8,597 nucleotides of DNA from Candidatus Roizmanbacteria bacterium CG06_land_8_20_14_3_00_34_14 (GTDB taxonomy: Bacteria; Patescibacteriota; Microgenomatia; UBA1406; GWC2-37-13): positions 6,575 through 15,171 of the forward strand of contig PEVZ01000010.1 in NCBI GenBank assembly GCA_002779665.1. The letters are read 5' to 3'. Under the pieces are notes generated by a model, which worked only from the letters and a program-made list of their open reading frames with translations, was not told where the DNA came from and did not search any database. The position numbers and the translations under genes were made by a program. Positions 1-4,391 of this stretch are shown here, one piece after another (the stretch's first letter is position 1; every line of letters starts with the position of its first letter).

Positions 1-450
1 AAGGAAACTTTTAAAAGAGAAAGAGAAAATTTTAAAGAAAAAATTAAAACAATTAGAGATGAAAGAAAAAAACTTTTGACAGAAAAAATTGATAATAGAA
101 TGTCAACTGTCAACAAAAATCAAACAGATAGAATGACAAAAGCTTTAGAGAGGTTAACAGAACATATTGATAAACTGGAAGAAAAAGGGGCAGATGTTGC
201 TACGGCAAGAACAGCTATTAGTATAGCCTTGGCAAATGTTGAAGAACAAGCGGGAAAAGATTATGTTTTCACAATAACTGATGAAAGAAATCTTGGCACC
301 TCAGTTAAAGCTTCATACGATTTATTGAAACAAGATTTAAGGAGTGTTCAGGCATTATTAGTCAAGGCAAAAGAAGCGGTTGTCGAAGCATATAAAACAG
401 CAAAAACGTTAAAAAAAATTACACCAACCCCAACGGTAGTCGCACCATAA
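1..450 (+). CDS. Charged coiled-coil protein, 5' end outside window (partial)
   Basis: The frame is open from the first base of the window, so this is the C-terminal 149 residues of a longer protein. A TTG at 76 could be read as a start, but the codons before it (1-75) are in frame, stop-free and of the same Lys/Glu/Arg-rich composition, so the gene most likely begins upstream. The first 65 or so visible residues are strongly charged and helical in character (KETFKRERENF at the edge, later ALERLTEHIDKLEEKGAD), which suggests a coiled coil. A more mixed helical part follows, and the protein ends in a Thr/Pro/Val tail (TPTPTVVAP). I do not recognise a family. Tails of this kind are common in exported or envelope proteins of Patescibacteria, so an exported protein with its signal peptide outside the window is possible but not shown. 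The next gene starts 3 bp after its TAA, so the two are probably co-transcribed. Confidence 0.75.
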   Translation, partial: KETFKRERENFKEKIKTIRDERKKLLTEKIDNRMSTVNKNQTDRMTKALERLTEHIDKLEEKGADVATARTAISIALANVEEQAGKDYVFTITDERNLGTSVKASYDLLKQDLRSVQALLVKAKEAVVEAYKTAKTLKKITPTPTVVAP

Positions 451-453
451 AAT

Positions 454-801
454 ATGGATCCAACTCAACCAGTTCAAATAAATAATCAACCAAACATTGT
501 TCCCAATTCTGTTATTCCTCCACAACCTCAGAAATCTTCATTAAATATAATATTTTTAACTCTCATGGTTATTTTAACAATTGTTGCTCTGATTATCGGT
601 GGGTACATTTTCTTTTCAATAAATCAAAAGAAGACATTGCCAAGCACAACTTCCAATATTTCTCCCACAACAAACATGAAAGAAGATATTGTAATAACAC
701 CTTCAGCAGCAGTAGTTGAGTCAAGTAATCCAAGTGATATTGATATCGGAAGTGTTGAAGCCGATTTAAAAGATATTGAAACTGATATAAAAGGTCTCTA
801 A
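454..801 (+). CDS. Small single-pass membrane protein, unknown function
   Basis: This is a 115-residue protein of unrecognised family. Residues 1-28 are a Pro/Gln/Asn-rich, uncharged N-terminal segment (MDPTQPVQINNQP). Residues about 30-55 form one hydrophobic helix (NIIFLTLMVILTIVALIIGG and onward), followed by Lys-Lys at 59-60. Residues 61-95 are Ser/Thr/Pro-rich and probably disordered, and residues 96-115 are acidic (SDIDIGSVEADLKDIETDIK). The layout is that of a membrane-anchored protein with two soluble, low-complexity ends; the helix is too far from the N-terminus for an ordinary cleaved signal peptide. The ATG lies 3 bp after the previous stop and has no clear Shine-Dalgarno sequence, so translational coupling is likely. 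purM follows after 10 bp. The acidic tail could serve as a protein-binding segment, but that is a guess. Confidence 0.7.
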   Translation: MDPTQPVQINNQPNIVPNSVIPPQPQKSSLNIIFLTLMVILTIVALIIGGYIFFSINQKKTLPSTTSNISPTTNMKEDIVITPSAAVVESSNPSDIDIGSVEADLKDIETDIKGL

Positions 802-811
802 TAAAAATTAG

Positions 812-1921
812 ATGAGTATTACAAATAAATTAACCTACAAAGATTCCGGGGTTAACTACGACAGAATTGACTACTTAAAAAGGATAGCTCAACAAGCCGG
901 AGAAAAAACCGTTAATAATATCCCCACAAACTATAAGGAAGTTATGCAAAGCCGAGGAGAGTCGGCTCACGTAGTTGATGCCGGCGAATATTATTTTGTC
1001 TCGGTCATTGAGGGATTGGGAACCAAGAGCTTGGTGGGAGATGAAATGTATAAGCTAACAGGAAAAACTTATTATGATAGTTTGGCTTATGATACAGTGG
1101 CGATGATCGTCAATGATCTAATAACGGTCGGGGCAAAGCCGTTGACCTTGATGGCTTATTGGGCAGCCGGTTCGTCGGATTGGTTCAAAGATAAAAAACG
1201 GGCCGATGATCTGGTTTCCGGTTGGACAAAGGCAAGTAATGATTCCGGAACCGTTTGGGGTGGGGGAGAAACTCCCGTTTTATCAGGGGTAATTGAGAAG
1301 GATAAAATTGATCTGGCGGGAAGTTGTTTTGGAATAATTAATCCAAAAGTTAATCTGTGTTTGGGAGAAAAACTTAATGTGGGAGACAGGATTATTTTAT
1401 TTGAAAGCAGTGGTATCCACGCCAATGGTCTGACTTTAGCTCGAAAAATTGCCGATGGTTTGCCAGAAGGATACTCAACTAAAGTTGATGGAGAGAAAAC
1501 TTACGGGGAATTATTACTGACTCCAACTATAATTTATGCAAAATTAATTGAGGAACTACTTAAAAACACTATAGATATGCACTATATGGTTAATATCACC
1601 GGACACGGTTGGCGAAAACTAATGAGACATCAAAAAGAACTTACCTATAAAATAACCGATCTCCCACCGGTGCCAAAAGTTTTGCAATTTATTGTTGAAC
1701 AGGGAAAACTAGATGAAAAAGAGGCTTATGGAAATTTAAATATGGGCGCCGGTTTTGCTATCTTCGTGGCTGAAAAAGACGTTGCTCAAGTATTAAAACT
1801 TGCCGAAACCCACAACATAAAGGCGTACAATGCTGGAGTAGTTGAAGCAGGAGACAAAAAAGTCATCATTGAATCAAAAAGCCTTACTTTCTCAAAAGAA
1901 AGCCTTCAAGTTCGTGCATAA
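812..1921 (+). CDS. purM: Phosphoribosylformylglycinamidine cyclo-ligase (AIR synthase, PurM)
   Basis: PurM uses ATP to close formylglycinamidine ribonucleotide into aminoimidazole ribonucleotide (AIR), a cytosolic step of de novo purine synthesis. The 369-residue product has the family motifs in order: LTYKDSGVNYD at 7-17, GLGTK at 68-72, VAMIVNDLITVGAKPL at 96-111, GGET at 151-154, SSGIHANG at 199-206, LLTPTIIY at 235-242, NITGHG at 261-266 and NMGAG at 310-314. These cover the N-terminal ATP-binding domain and the C-terminal AIRS domain. It is slightly longer than the E. coli enzyme of about 345 residues. The family usually shows GVGTK and HITGGG-type motifs; the Leu and HG variants here are conservative. 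The ATG at 812 sits 10 bp after the preceding stop with no strong ribosome binding site. Its product AIR is the substrate of PurE, encoded in the convergent cluster at 4392-8398, so the pathway is split between two operons on opposite strands. Confidence 0.95.
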   Translation: MSITNKLTYKDSGVNYDRIDYLKRIAQQAGEKTVNNIPTNYKEVMQSRGESAHVVDAGEYYFVSVIEGLGTKSLVGDEMYKLTGKTYYDSLAYDTVAMIVNDLITVGAKPLTLMAYWAAGSSDWFKDKKRADDLVSGWTKASNDSGTVWGGGETPVLSGVIEKDKIDLAGSCFGIINPKVNLCLGEKLNVGDRIILFESSGIHANGLTLARKIADGLPEGYSTKVDGEKTYGELLLTPTIIYAKLIEELLKNTIDMHYMVNITGHGWRKLMRHQKELTYKITDLPPVPKVLQFIVEQGKLDEKEAYGNLNMGAGFAIFVAEKDVAQVLKLAETHNIKAYNAGVVEAGDKKVIIESKSLTFSKESLQVRA

Positions 1922-1922
1922 T

Positions 1923-1969
1923 TGTCATTCCCTCGAAGGCGGGCTATAGTCCCCCCTGGGGAAATTCAG
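1923..1969. repeat. Degenerate GTCATTCC-type hairpin repeat after purM
   Basis: Directly after the purM stop the sequence starts with TGTCATTCC and ends near GGGGAAATTCAG, with a small hairpin inside it: TCCCC at 1950-1954 pairs with GGGGA at 1958-1962 around a 3-nt loop. The element at 4311-4358, read on the reverse strand, starts with the same TGTCATTCC and ends GGGAAACCAG, so the two look like diverged members of one dispersed intergenic family. No T-run follows the hairpin, so it is a poor candidate for an intrinsic terminator, although it may still mark the end of the purM transcript. Confidence 0.4.
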
Positions 1970-1991
1970 TCCAAAATTACATTTTAAAATC

Positions 1992-2034
1992 TGTGCCAAG
2001 CGACGTACAACCTCGGAGGTTATGCATCGGTCGG
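1992..2034 (+). repeat. 43-bp palindromic direct repeat, copy 1
   Basis: This block matches 2802-2844 base for base over 43 bp in the same orientation, beginning TGTGCCAAGCGACG and ending ATGCATCGGTCGG. The bases just outside differ between the copies (C versus T before, A versus C after), so the edges are sharp. Within it, 1996-2014 and 2016-2034 form an imperfect inverted repeat around a single G at 2015. The six innermost pairs (AACCTC/GAGGTT) are perfect, and 15 of 19 arm positions can pair if one G-T wobble is counted. At about 58% GC it stands out from its AT-rich surroundings. It begins 6 bp beyond the antitoxin stop codon on the reverse strand, so together with copy 2 it brackets the toxin-antitoxin module. 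Confidence 0.95.
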
Positions 2035-2040
2035 ATAGAA

Positions 2041-2328
2041 TTATTTAAACTGTAGGACAAGTTTACCGTTGAGAGCTTCGGCCAACCTTTTTAAAAGCAA
2101 AAGGGAAGGATTAGCTGTCATAGTCTCAATTCTCGATATGACCGCTTGAGTAGTATTTGTTTTTTTCGCTAAACTTCTTTAAGAAATTTTCTGAGAAAGC
2201 CTTTTTTTAATTAAAGCACTGGCAAGATCGTATTCGACTTGGGAATTTTTCCATGCAATTTTAAATTGAGGATCTTTTAGAGAATCTTTTAAATGATTTT
2301 GAAATGTGTATGAGAGTTTGTTTTTCAT
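2041..2328 (-). pseudogene. HigA-like XRE-family antitoxin interrupted by an in-frame TAA
   Basis: Read from the ATG at 2328, the frame encodes 49 residues up to KKRLSQKIS, then a TAA at 2181-2179, then in the same frame RSLAKKTNTTQAVISRIE and a further 27 residues to the stop at 2041. Both halves together give a 95-codon XRE helix-turn-helix antitoxin: helix 2 is SLAKKT, the recognition helix is TTQAVISRIE, and the end AEALNGKLVLQF is typical of HigA-type antitoxins. The stop replaces codon 50, where the family has its conserved Gln after Ser/Thr, so a single CAA to TAA change explains it; there is no frameshift. The gene follows the toxin with a 16-bp gap, the order of higBA loci, where the antitoxin neutralises the toxin and represses the operon. 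As written the product would lack its DNA-binding domain. A sequencing error or population variant cannot be excluded. Confidence 0.8.
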
Positions 2329-2335
2329 ATATAAG

Positions 2336-2359
2336 AATGATATCTTAAAAGATATCATT
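2336..2359. promoter_or_regulatory. 24-bp palindrome at the toxin/antitoxin junction
   Basis: AATGATATCTT at 2336-2346 and AAGATATCATT at 2349-2359 are exact reverse complements separated by AA. The palindrome covers the last codons and stop of the toxin gene and ends 8 bp before the antitoxin ATG. As DNA it could be a repressor site; as RNA it would form an 11-bp stem just before the antitoxin start and could set the toxin-to-antitoxin ratio. The symmetry is seen directly; either role is inference. Confidence 0.55.
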
Positions 2360-2695
2360 TGTCAAGAACCATTGATGGTATCTATTAATGGCAATGTTGA
2401 TTTCCTTAGGATTAGTTCTCTGTGTTTTCTTAATAAATCCATGTAAAAGGAGGATAGTTTCTTTTCTGGGAATCATATATAGAATACGAATATTATCTTT
2501 GCCTATGATTCTTATTTCCCATAAAGGAGTTCCTGACAGTTTTTTTATATGTTGAGGAATTGAGTGAATTCCATATTCAATAATTATTTTAAAGATATGA
2601 AAGACTTTGATTTTTTGTTTAGATTCCAAAGAATCTATAAATTCTTTTACAGGATTACTTCTCGAAGAAATAAAATAATTAATTTGTGTGGACAC
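2345..2695 (-). CDS. HigB/RelE-superfamily toxin (Gp49-like)
   Basis: This 116-residue basic protein has the signatures of HigB-type, Gp49-like toxins. Residues 15-29 (PVKEFIDSLESKQKI) match the N-terminal helix, 51-63 (KKLSGTPLWEIRI) and 70-73 (RILY) match the central strands, and 82-99 (LLLHGFIKKTQRTNPKEI) match the C-terminal strand and the Lys-rich segment before the last helix. Known members are mRNA interferases that cleave at translating ribosomes. The length is normal and no disruption is visible. The start is GTG at 2695 with no Shine-Dalgarno sequence; the predicted transcription start coincides with it. The antitoxin frame lies 16 bp downstream but carries a nonsense codon, so an active toxin would be uncontrolled unless the antitoxin is read through, supplied elsewhere, or misread in this sequence. 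The unit sits between two 43-bp direct repeats, which suggests it arrived as a cassette. Confidence 0.85.
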   Translation of the reverse strand: MSTQINYFISSRSNPVKEFIDSLESKQKIKVFHIFKIIIEYGIHSIPQHIKKLSGTPLWEIRIIGKDNIRILYMIPRKETILLLHGFIKKTQRTNPKEINIAINRYHQWFLTNDIF

Positions 2696-2699
2696 AAAT
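2682..2699 (-). promoter_or_regulatory. 18-bp palindromic candidate operator over the toxin start codon
   Basis: ATTTGTGT at 2682-2689 and ACACAAAT at 2692-2699 are perfect reverse complements separated by GG. The GTG start codon of the toxin (2695-2693) lies inside the right arm, and the -10 box ends 2 bp further upstream. A site covering the predicted transcription start is where a HigA-type repressor would block its own operon, which is the known mode of control for such loci. That this palindrome is the HigA site is inferred from position and symmetry only. Confidence 0.55.
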
Positions 2700-2701
2700 A
2701 A

Positions 2702-2730
2702 ATAATAAAGTAGTCGTTACATTTTGTCAG
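2702..2730 (-). promoter_or_regulatory. Sigma-70-type promoter of the toxin-antitoxin operon, probably leaderless
   Basis: On the reverse strand a -35 box CTGACA (2730-2725) and a -10 box TATTAT (2707-2702) are separated by exactly 17 bp; each differs from the consensus by one base. Six bases lie between the -10 box and the GTG at 2695, so the expected transcription start is the G of the start codon. The mRNA would then have no 5' leader, in line with the absence of a Shine-Dalgarno sequence. Confidence 0.65.
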
Positions 2731-2801
2731 TCGTTTATAACCTACAAAAGTATGAGTTTAGATTGTTTTGAAAACGTAAAAAAAGTGATAGACACTATTA
2801 T

Positions 2802-2844
2802 TGTGCCAAGCGACGTACAACCTCGGAGGTTATGCATCGGTCGG
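2802..2844 (+). repeat. 43-bp palindromic direct repeat, copy 2
   Basis: This is identical over 43 bp to copy 1 at 1992-2034, in the same orientation and exactly 810 bp away. Its palindrome is centred on G2825 with arms 2806-2824 and 2826-2844. It lies 106 bp upstream of the toxin start and 71 bp upstream of the -35 box, so the TA promoter, toxin and antitoxin all lie between the two copies. Identity of a non-coding sequence beside visibly decayed genes implies recent duplication, recombination between copies, or selection on the repeat. Confidence 0.95.
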
Positions 2845-2852
2845 CTGGGATA

Positions 2853-2886
2853 GGCCTTGTACAAACTAGACCAGTTGTATGAGGCT
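2853..2886. other. Stem-loop next to repeat copy 2
   Basis: GGCCTTGTACAA at 2853-2864 can pair with TTGTATGAGGCT at 2875-2886 around a 10-nt loop: 12 consecutive pairs, three of them G-U wobbles. It begins 8 bp after repeat copy 2. The wobble pairs favour an RNA structure or a decayed DNA palindrome, but one example cannot decide. No T-run follows, so it does not look like a terminator. Confidence 0.35.
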
Positions 2887-2941
2887 AATTTATTTTTTCT
2901 CTTGCATTTTCCCGATCTAAGGACACTGATAGGGGGGGTGG

Positions 2942-3196
2942 ATGATAGTAATTTTTAAATTGAAGGGAGATAGTGATATTAACTCTCTTTCAAAAAATAA
3001 AGAGTAAGCTGCACAGGCACACTTTAAGGAATTAAATGCAATACTATCTCATACAAATGAATCAGATGTCGAAGATGTAGATCGTACTTATTTATTCTCT
3101 TATTATACACTTGACCTATTACATGAAAGTGATATTAATTAGTGGTTTTCAAAGCTGTAAAAAGGACATATTGATTTAGTTGCTAATACTATTTAG
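2942..3196 (+). pseudogene. Decayed reading frame of unknown family with several in-frame stops
   Basis: From an ATG at 2942, preceded by a G-rich stretch, one frame gives protein-like sequence interrupted by TAA at 3005, TAG at 3140 and TAA at 3158, and ends at TAG 3194. The longest uninterrupted part, 3008-3139, encodes 44 residues including AHFKELNAILSHTNESDVED and RTYLFSYYTLDLLHESDIN. After the second stop come WFSKL and, after the third, KGHIDLVANTI. The acidic, Leu/Tyr-rich composition and the continuity of one frame across the stops suggest a former gene. I do not recognise the family. All internal stops are TAA or TAG, each one C-to-T step from a Gln codon. The end of the frame coincides with the point where the opposite-strand transposase fragment breaks off, so a rearrangement junction near 3196 is likely. 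Chance coding-like sequence remains possible. Confidence 0.4.
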
Positions 3197-3502
3197 TCCG
3201 ATCATACGATAAAAATATTTAAAAAAATCATAAGTAACAGTATCTAAGGCAGAAATAAATTCTATGTTGGAAAAAAATTTATCCAAGGAATTTTGATAAT
3301 AACGGTTATCAAAAAGAGATATTCCTCCTGTTTTAATACGTTCTTTGTCTAAATATTGACGCCCCAATATTTTTAATTGATTTTCTTCTAAAGTATTTCT
3401 GGCAGTTTCAAGTTGTTTAACAAAGCGATTTTGACGACCAACTTTTTTCATAACTTGAAAAACAAGATTCCCTGAACGATTTTTAGTTTTGCGAATAAAC
3501 AC
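3176..3502 (-). pseudogene. N-terminal fragment of an IS4/IS1634-like transposase
   Basis: The 108-residue frame opens with MFIRKTKNRSGNLVFQVMKK, a beginning typical of IS1634-like members of the IS4 superfamily (short basic strand, then a KxVGRQNR turn). It continues with an extended helical part and RIKTGGISLFDNRYYQ at about 56-71, which matches the region before the catalytic domain. Full transposases of this type have roughly 450-550 residues with a DDE catalytic core, and none of the core is present: the frame ends at 3176 after a tail (RMIGLNSISN) that may come from unrelated DNA. The start is GTG at 3502 with a TAAAAT box 6 nt before it. The segment upstream contains GGACA (3601-3605) facing TGTCC (3614-3618), possibly the remains of an element end, but no matching second end is visible. 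The protein is almost certainly inactive. The family assignment rests on recognition of the N-terminus only. Confidence 0.6.
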
Positions 3503-3508
3503 AAAGAA

Positions 3509-3514
3509 ATTTTA
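3509..3514 (-). promoter_or_regulatory. -10 box before the transposase fragment
   Basis: On the reverse strand TAAAAT lies exactly 6 nt upstream of the GTG at 3502, the same spacing as before the toxin and methyltransferase genes. I see no convincing -35 box 16-18 bp further upstream. The expected transcription start would be at the start codon. The rest of the stretch up to 3675 shows no gene. Confidence 0.35.
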
Positions 3515-3675
3515 GCGTAAAAAAGTTGAAAATAGTAAGTGACCCAAACAAGAAAAAATCAGGCTCAAAAAACGTTAAATATTAGAGGTTGGCGAAGTCG
3601 GGACAATGCGTAGTGTCCAAGAATTTAAGATTTAGGCACGGAGTTTACGATGTGATAGAAGTCAGGAGACTAAAA

Positions 3676-4290
3676 TTACATTTTTTCTCCAATAGTGATC
3701 AGATGTAATAATCCTAGGTTTTGTTGATTGATTTGACTAAATCCTACTTTTTTAAATAAATTATATATTTCATCCTTGTAATAATGCAAAATCCTACCCT
3801 CAAATTTTTGAATTATTTTAGTATAAATTTCTCTAATAATTCCATCTTTGAATGCGTCTAATAAAATTAATTTACCACCAGGTTTTAATATCCTATACAT
3901 TTCTTTTAAAGATTTTAAGGAATCAGGATGATGATGAAATGAATTAGAACAGGTTATAAAATTAAAGGAATTATTTTTATATGGCATTTTTACAGCAGAA
4001 CCTAAGAAAATTTTTACTTTTTTATTTTTACTAAATTTTCTTTTAGCCATCTTTACCATTTCCTGAGAAATATCAATTCCATAAATTTTTGAATATTTTT
4101 TATCAATAAGATTTTCTATCAAAATACCGGTCCCACAACCTACATCAAGTATTGAAGATTTTGGATTAATTTCCAACAGGCTAACAATTTTTTTATTTGT
4201 ATGTGAAAAATACCAGTGATTAAAAAAACTATCATATGTTTTTGCCCAACTATTGAATTCTTTTTTACTATTTTCTTCTATATTTTCCAT
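3676..4290 (-). CDS. Class I SAM-dependent methyltransferase (Methyltransf_11 type)
   Basis: This 204-residue cytosolic protein has the Rossmann-type methyltransferase fold. Motif I is ILDVGCGTG at 47-55 (SAM-binding Gly loop), the acidic end of strand 2 is Asp73 in GIDIS (71-75), and the strand 4 region is FNFITCSNSFHHHPD at 109-123. The post-motif region is RILKPGGKLILLD at 133-145. This layout resembles UbiE/MenG and small-molecule methyltransferases; the substrate cannot be read from the sequence. The His triplet at 119-121 follows strand 4, where family members often carry substrate-contacting residues. The coding sequence looks even richer in A/T than the purine genes (many AAA, ATT and TTT codons), a possible sign of separate ancestry. 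A TAAAAT box lies 6 nt before the ATG and no Shine-Dalgarno sequence is visible. It is on the same strand as purC and 101 bp downstream of it, but a GC-rich hairpin repeat lies between, so it is probably its own transcription unit. Confidence 0.88.
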   Translation of the reverse strand: MENIEENSKKEFNSWAKTYDSFFNHWYFSHTNKKIVSLLEINPKSSILDVGCGTGILIENLIDKKYSKIYGIDISQEMVKMAKRKFSKNKKVKIFLGSAVKMPYKNNSFNFITCSNSFHHHPDSLKSLKEMYRILKPGGKLILLDAFKDGIIREIYTKIIQKFEGRILHYYKDEIYNLFKKVGFSQINQQNLGLLHLITIGEKM

Positions 4291-4296
4291 AATAGA

Positions 4297-4302
4297 ATTT
4301 TA
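4297..4302 (-). promoter_or_regulatory. -10 box 6 nt before the methyltransferase start
   Basis: On the reverse strand TAAAAT (one mismatch to TATAAT) is followed by six bases and then the ATG at 4290, so the predicted transcript would begin at the start codon. No good -35 box is present at 16-18 bp; that position falls inside the GC-rich hairpin repeat. Confidence 0.4.
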
Positions 4303-4310
4303 TTCTGGTT

Positions 4311-4358
4311 TCCCGTCGGAGCCTGTCCTCGACTCCGATCGAGGGGGCAGGAATGACA
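4311..4358. repeat. GC-rich hairpin repeat between purC and the methyltransferase
   Basis: This intergenic block has competing stems: TCGGAG (4316-4321) with CTCCGA (4333-4338), and CCTCGA (4327-4332) with TCGAGG (4339-4344). The second can be extended by CCTG (4322-4325) with CAGG (4348-4351). Read on the reverse strand it runs from TGTCATTCC to GGGAAACCAG, the same ends as the element at 1923-1969 after purM. Such GTCATTCC elements are widespread intergenic repeats in bacteria. It could also slow or end transcription from the purine operon, but no T-run follows on the reverse strand. Confidence 0.55.
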
Positions 4359-4391
4359 TTATCTCTTGCATTTTCTCGTCGATGATAGAAT

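Noticed and set aside
1156..1425. Reverse-strand ORF of 89 codons inside purM
   Set aside because: It lies entirely antisense to a well-supported purM and has no family-like sequence.
1950..1962. Intrinsic terminator after purM
   Set aside because: The stem is only 5 bp and no T-run follows.
1992..2034. Integron attC site
   Set aside because: The boxes GTACAAC and GTTATGC approach RYYYAAC and GTTRRRY but violate both, they lie near the centre instead of at the ends, and no integron integrase is in the window.
2809..2833. Small reverse-strand ORF inside the repeat starting ATGCATAACC (MHNLRGCTSLGT)
   Set aside because: It occurs in both repeat copies only because the repeat is identical; it runs into unrelated sequence and stops soon after in each copy, with no sign of selection on the protein.
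1992..2844. CRISPR array
   Set aside because: There are only two repeat copies, 810 bp apart with genes between them, and no cas genes.
2179..3160. Reassignment of TAA/TAG to glutamine
   Set aside because: Every intact gene in the window ends with TAA and uses CAA/CAG for Gln, so the internal stops are better explained as mutations.
2898..4375. 14-bp shared word TCTCTTGCATTTTC at 2898 and 4362
   Set aside because: It is too short and AT-rich to be significant in 8.6 kb without more copies.
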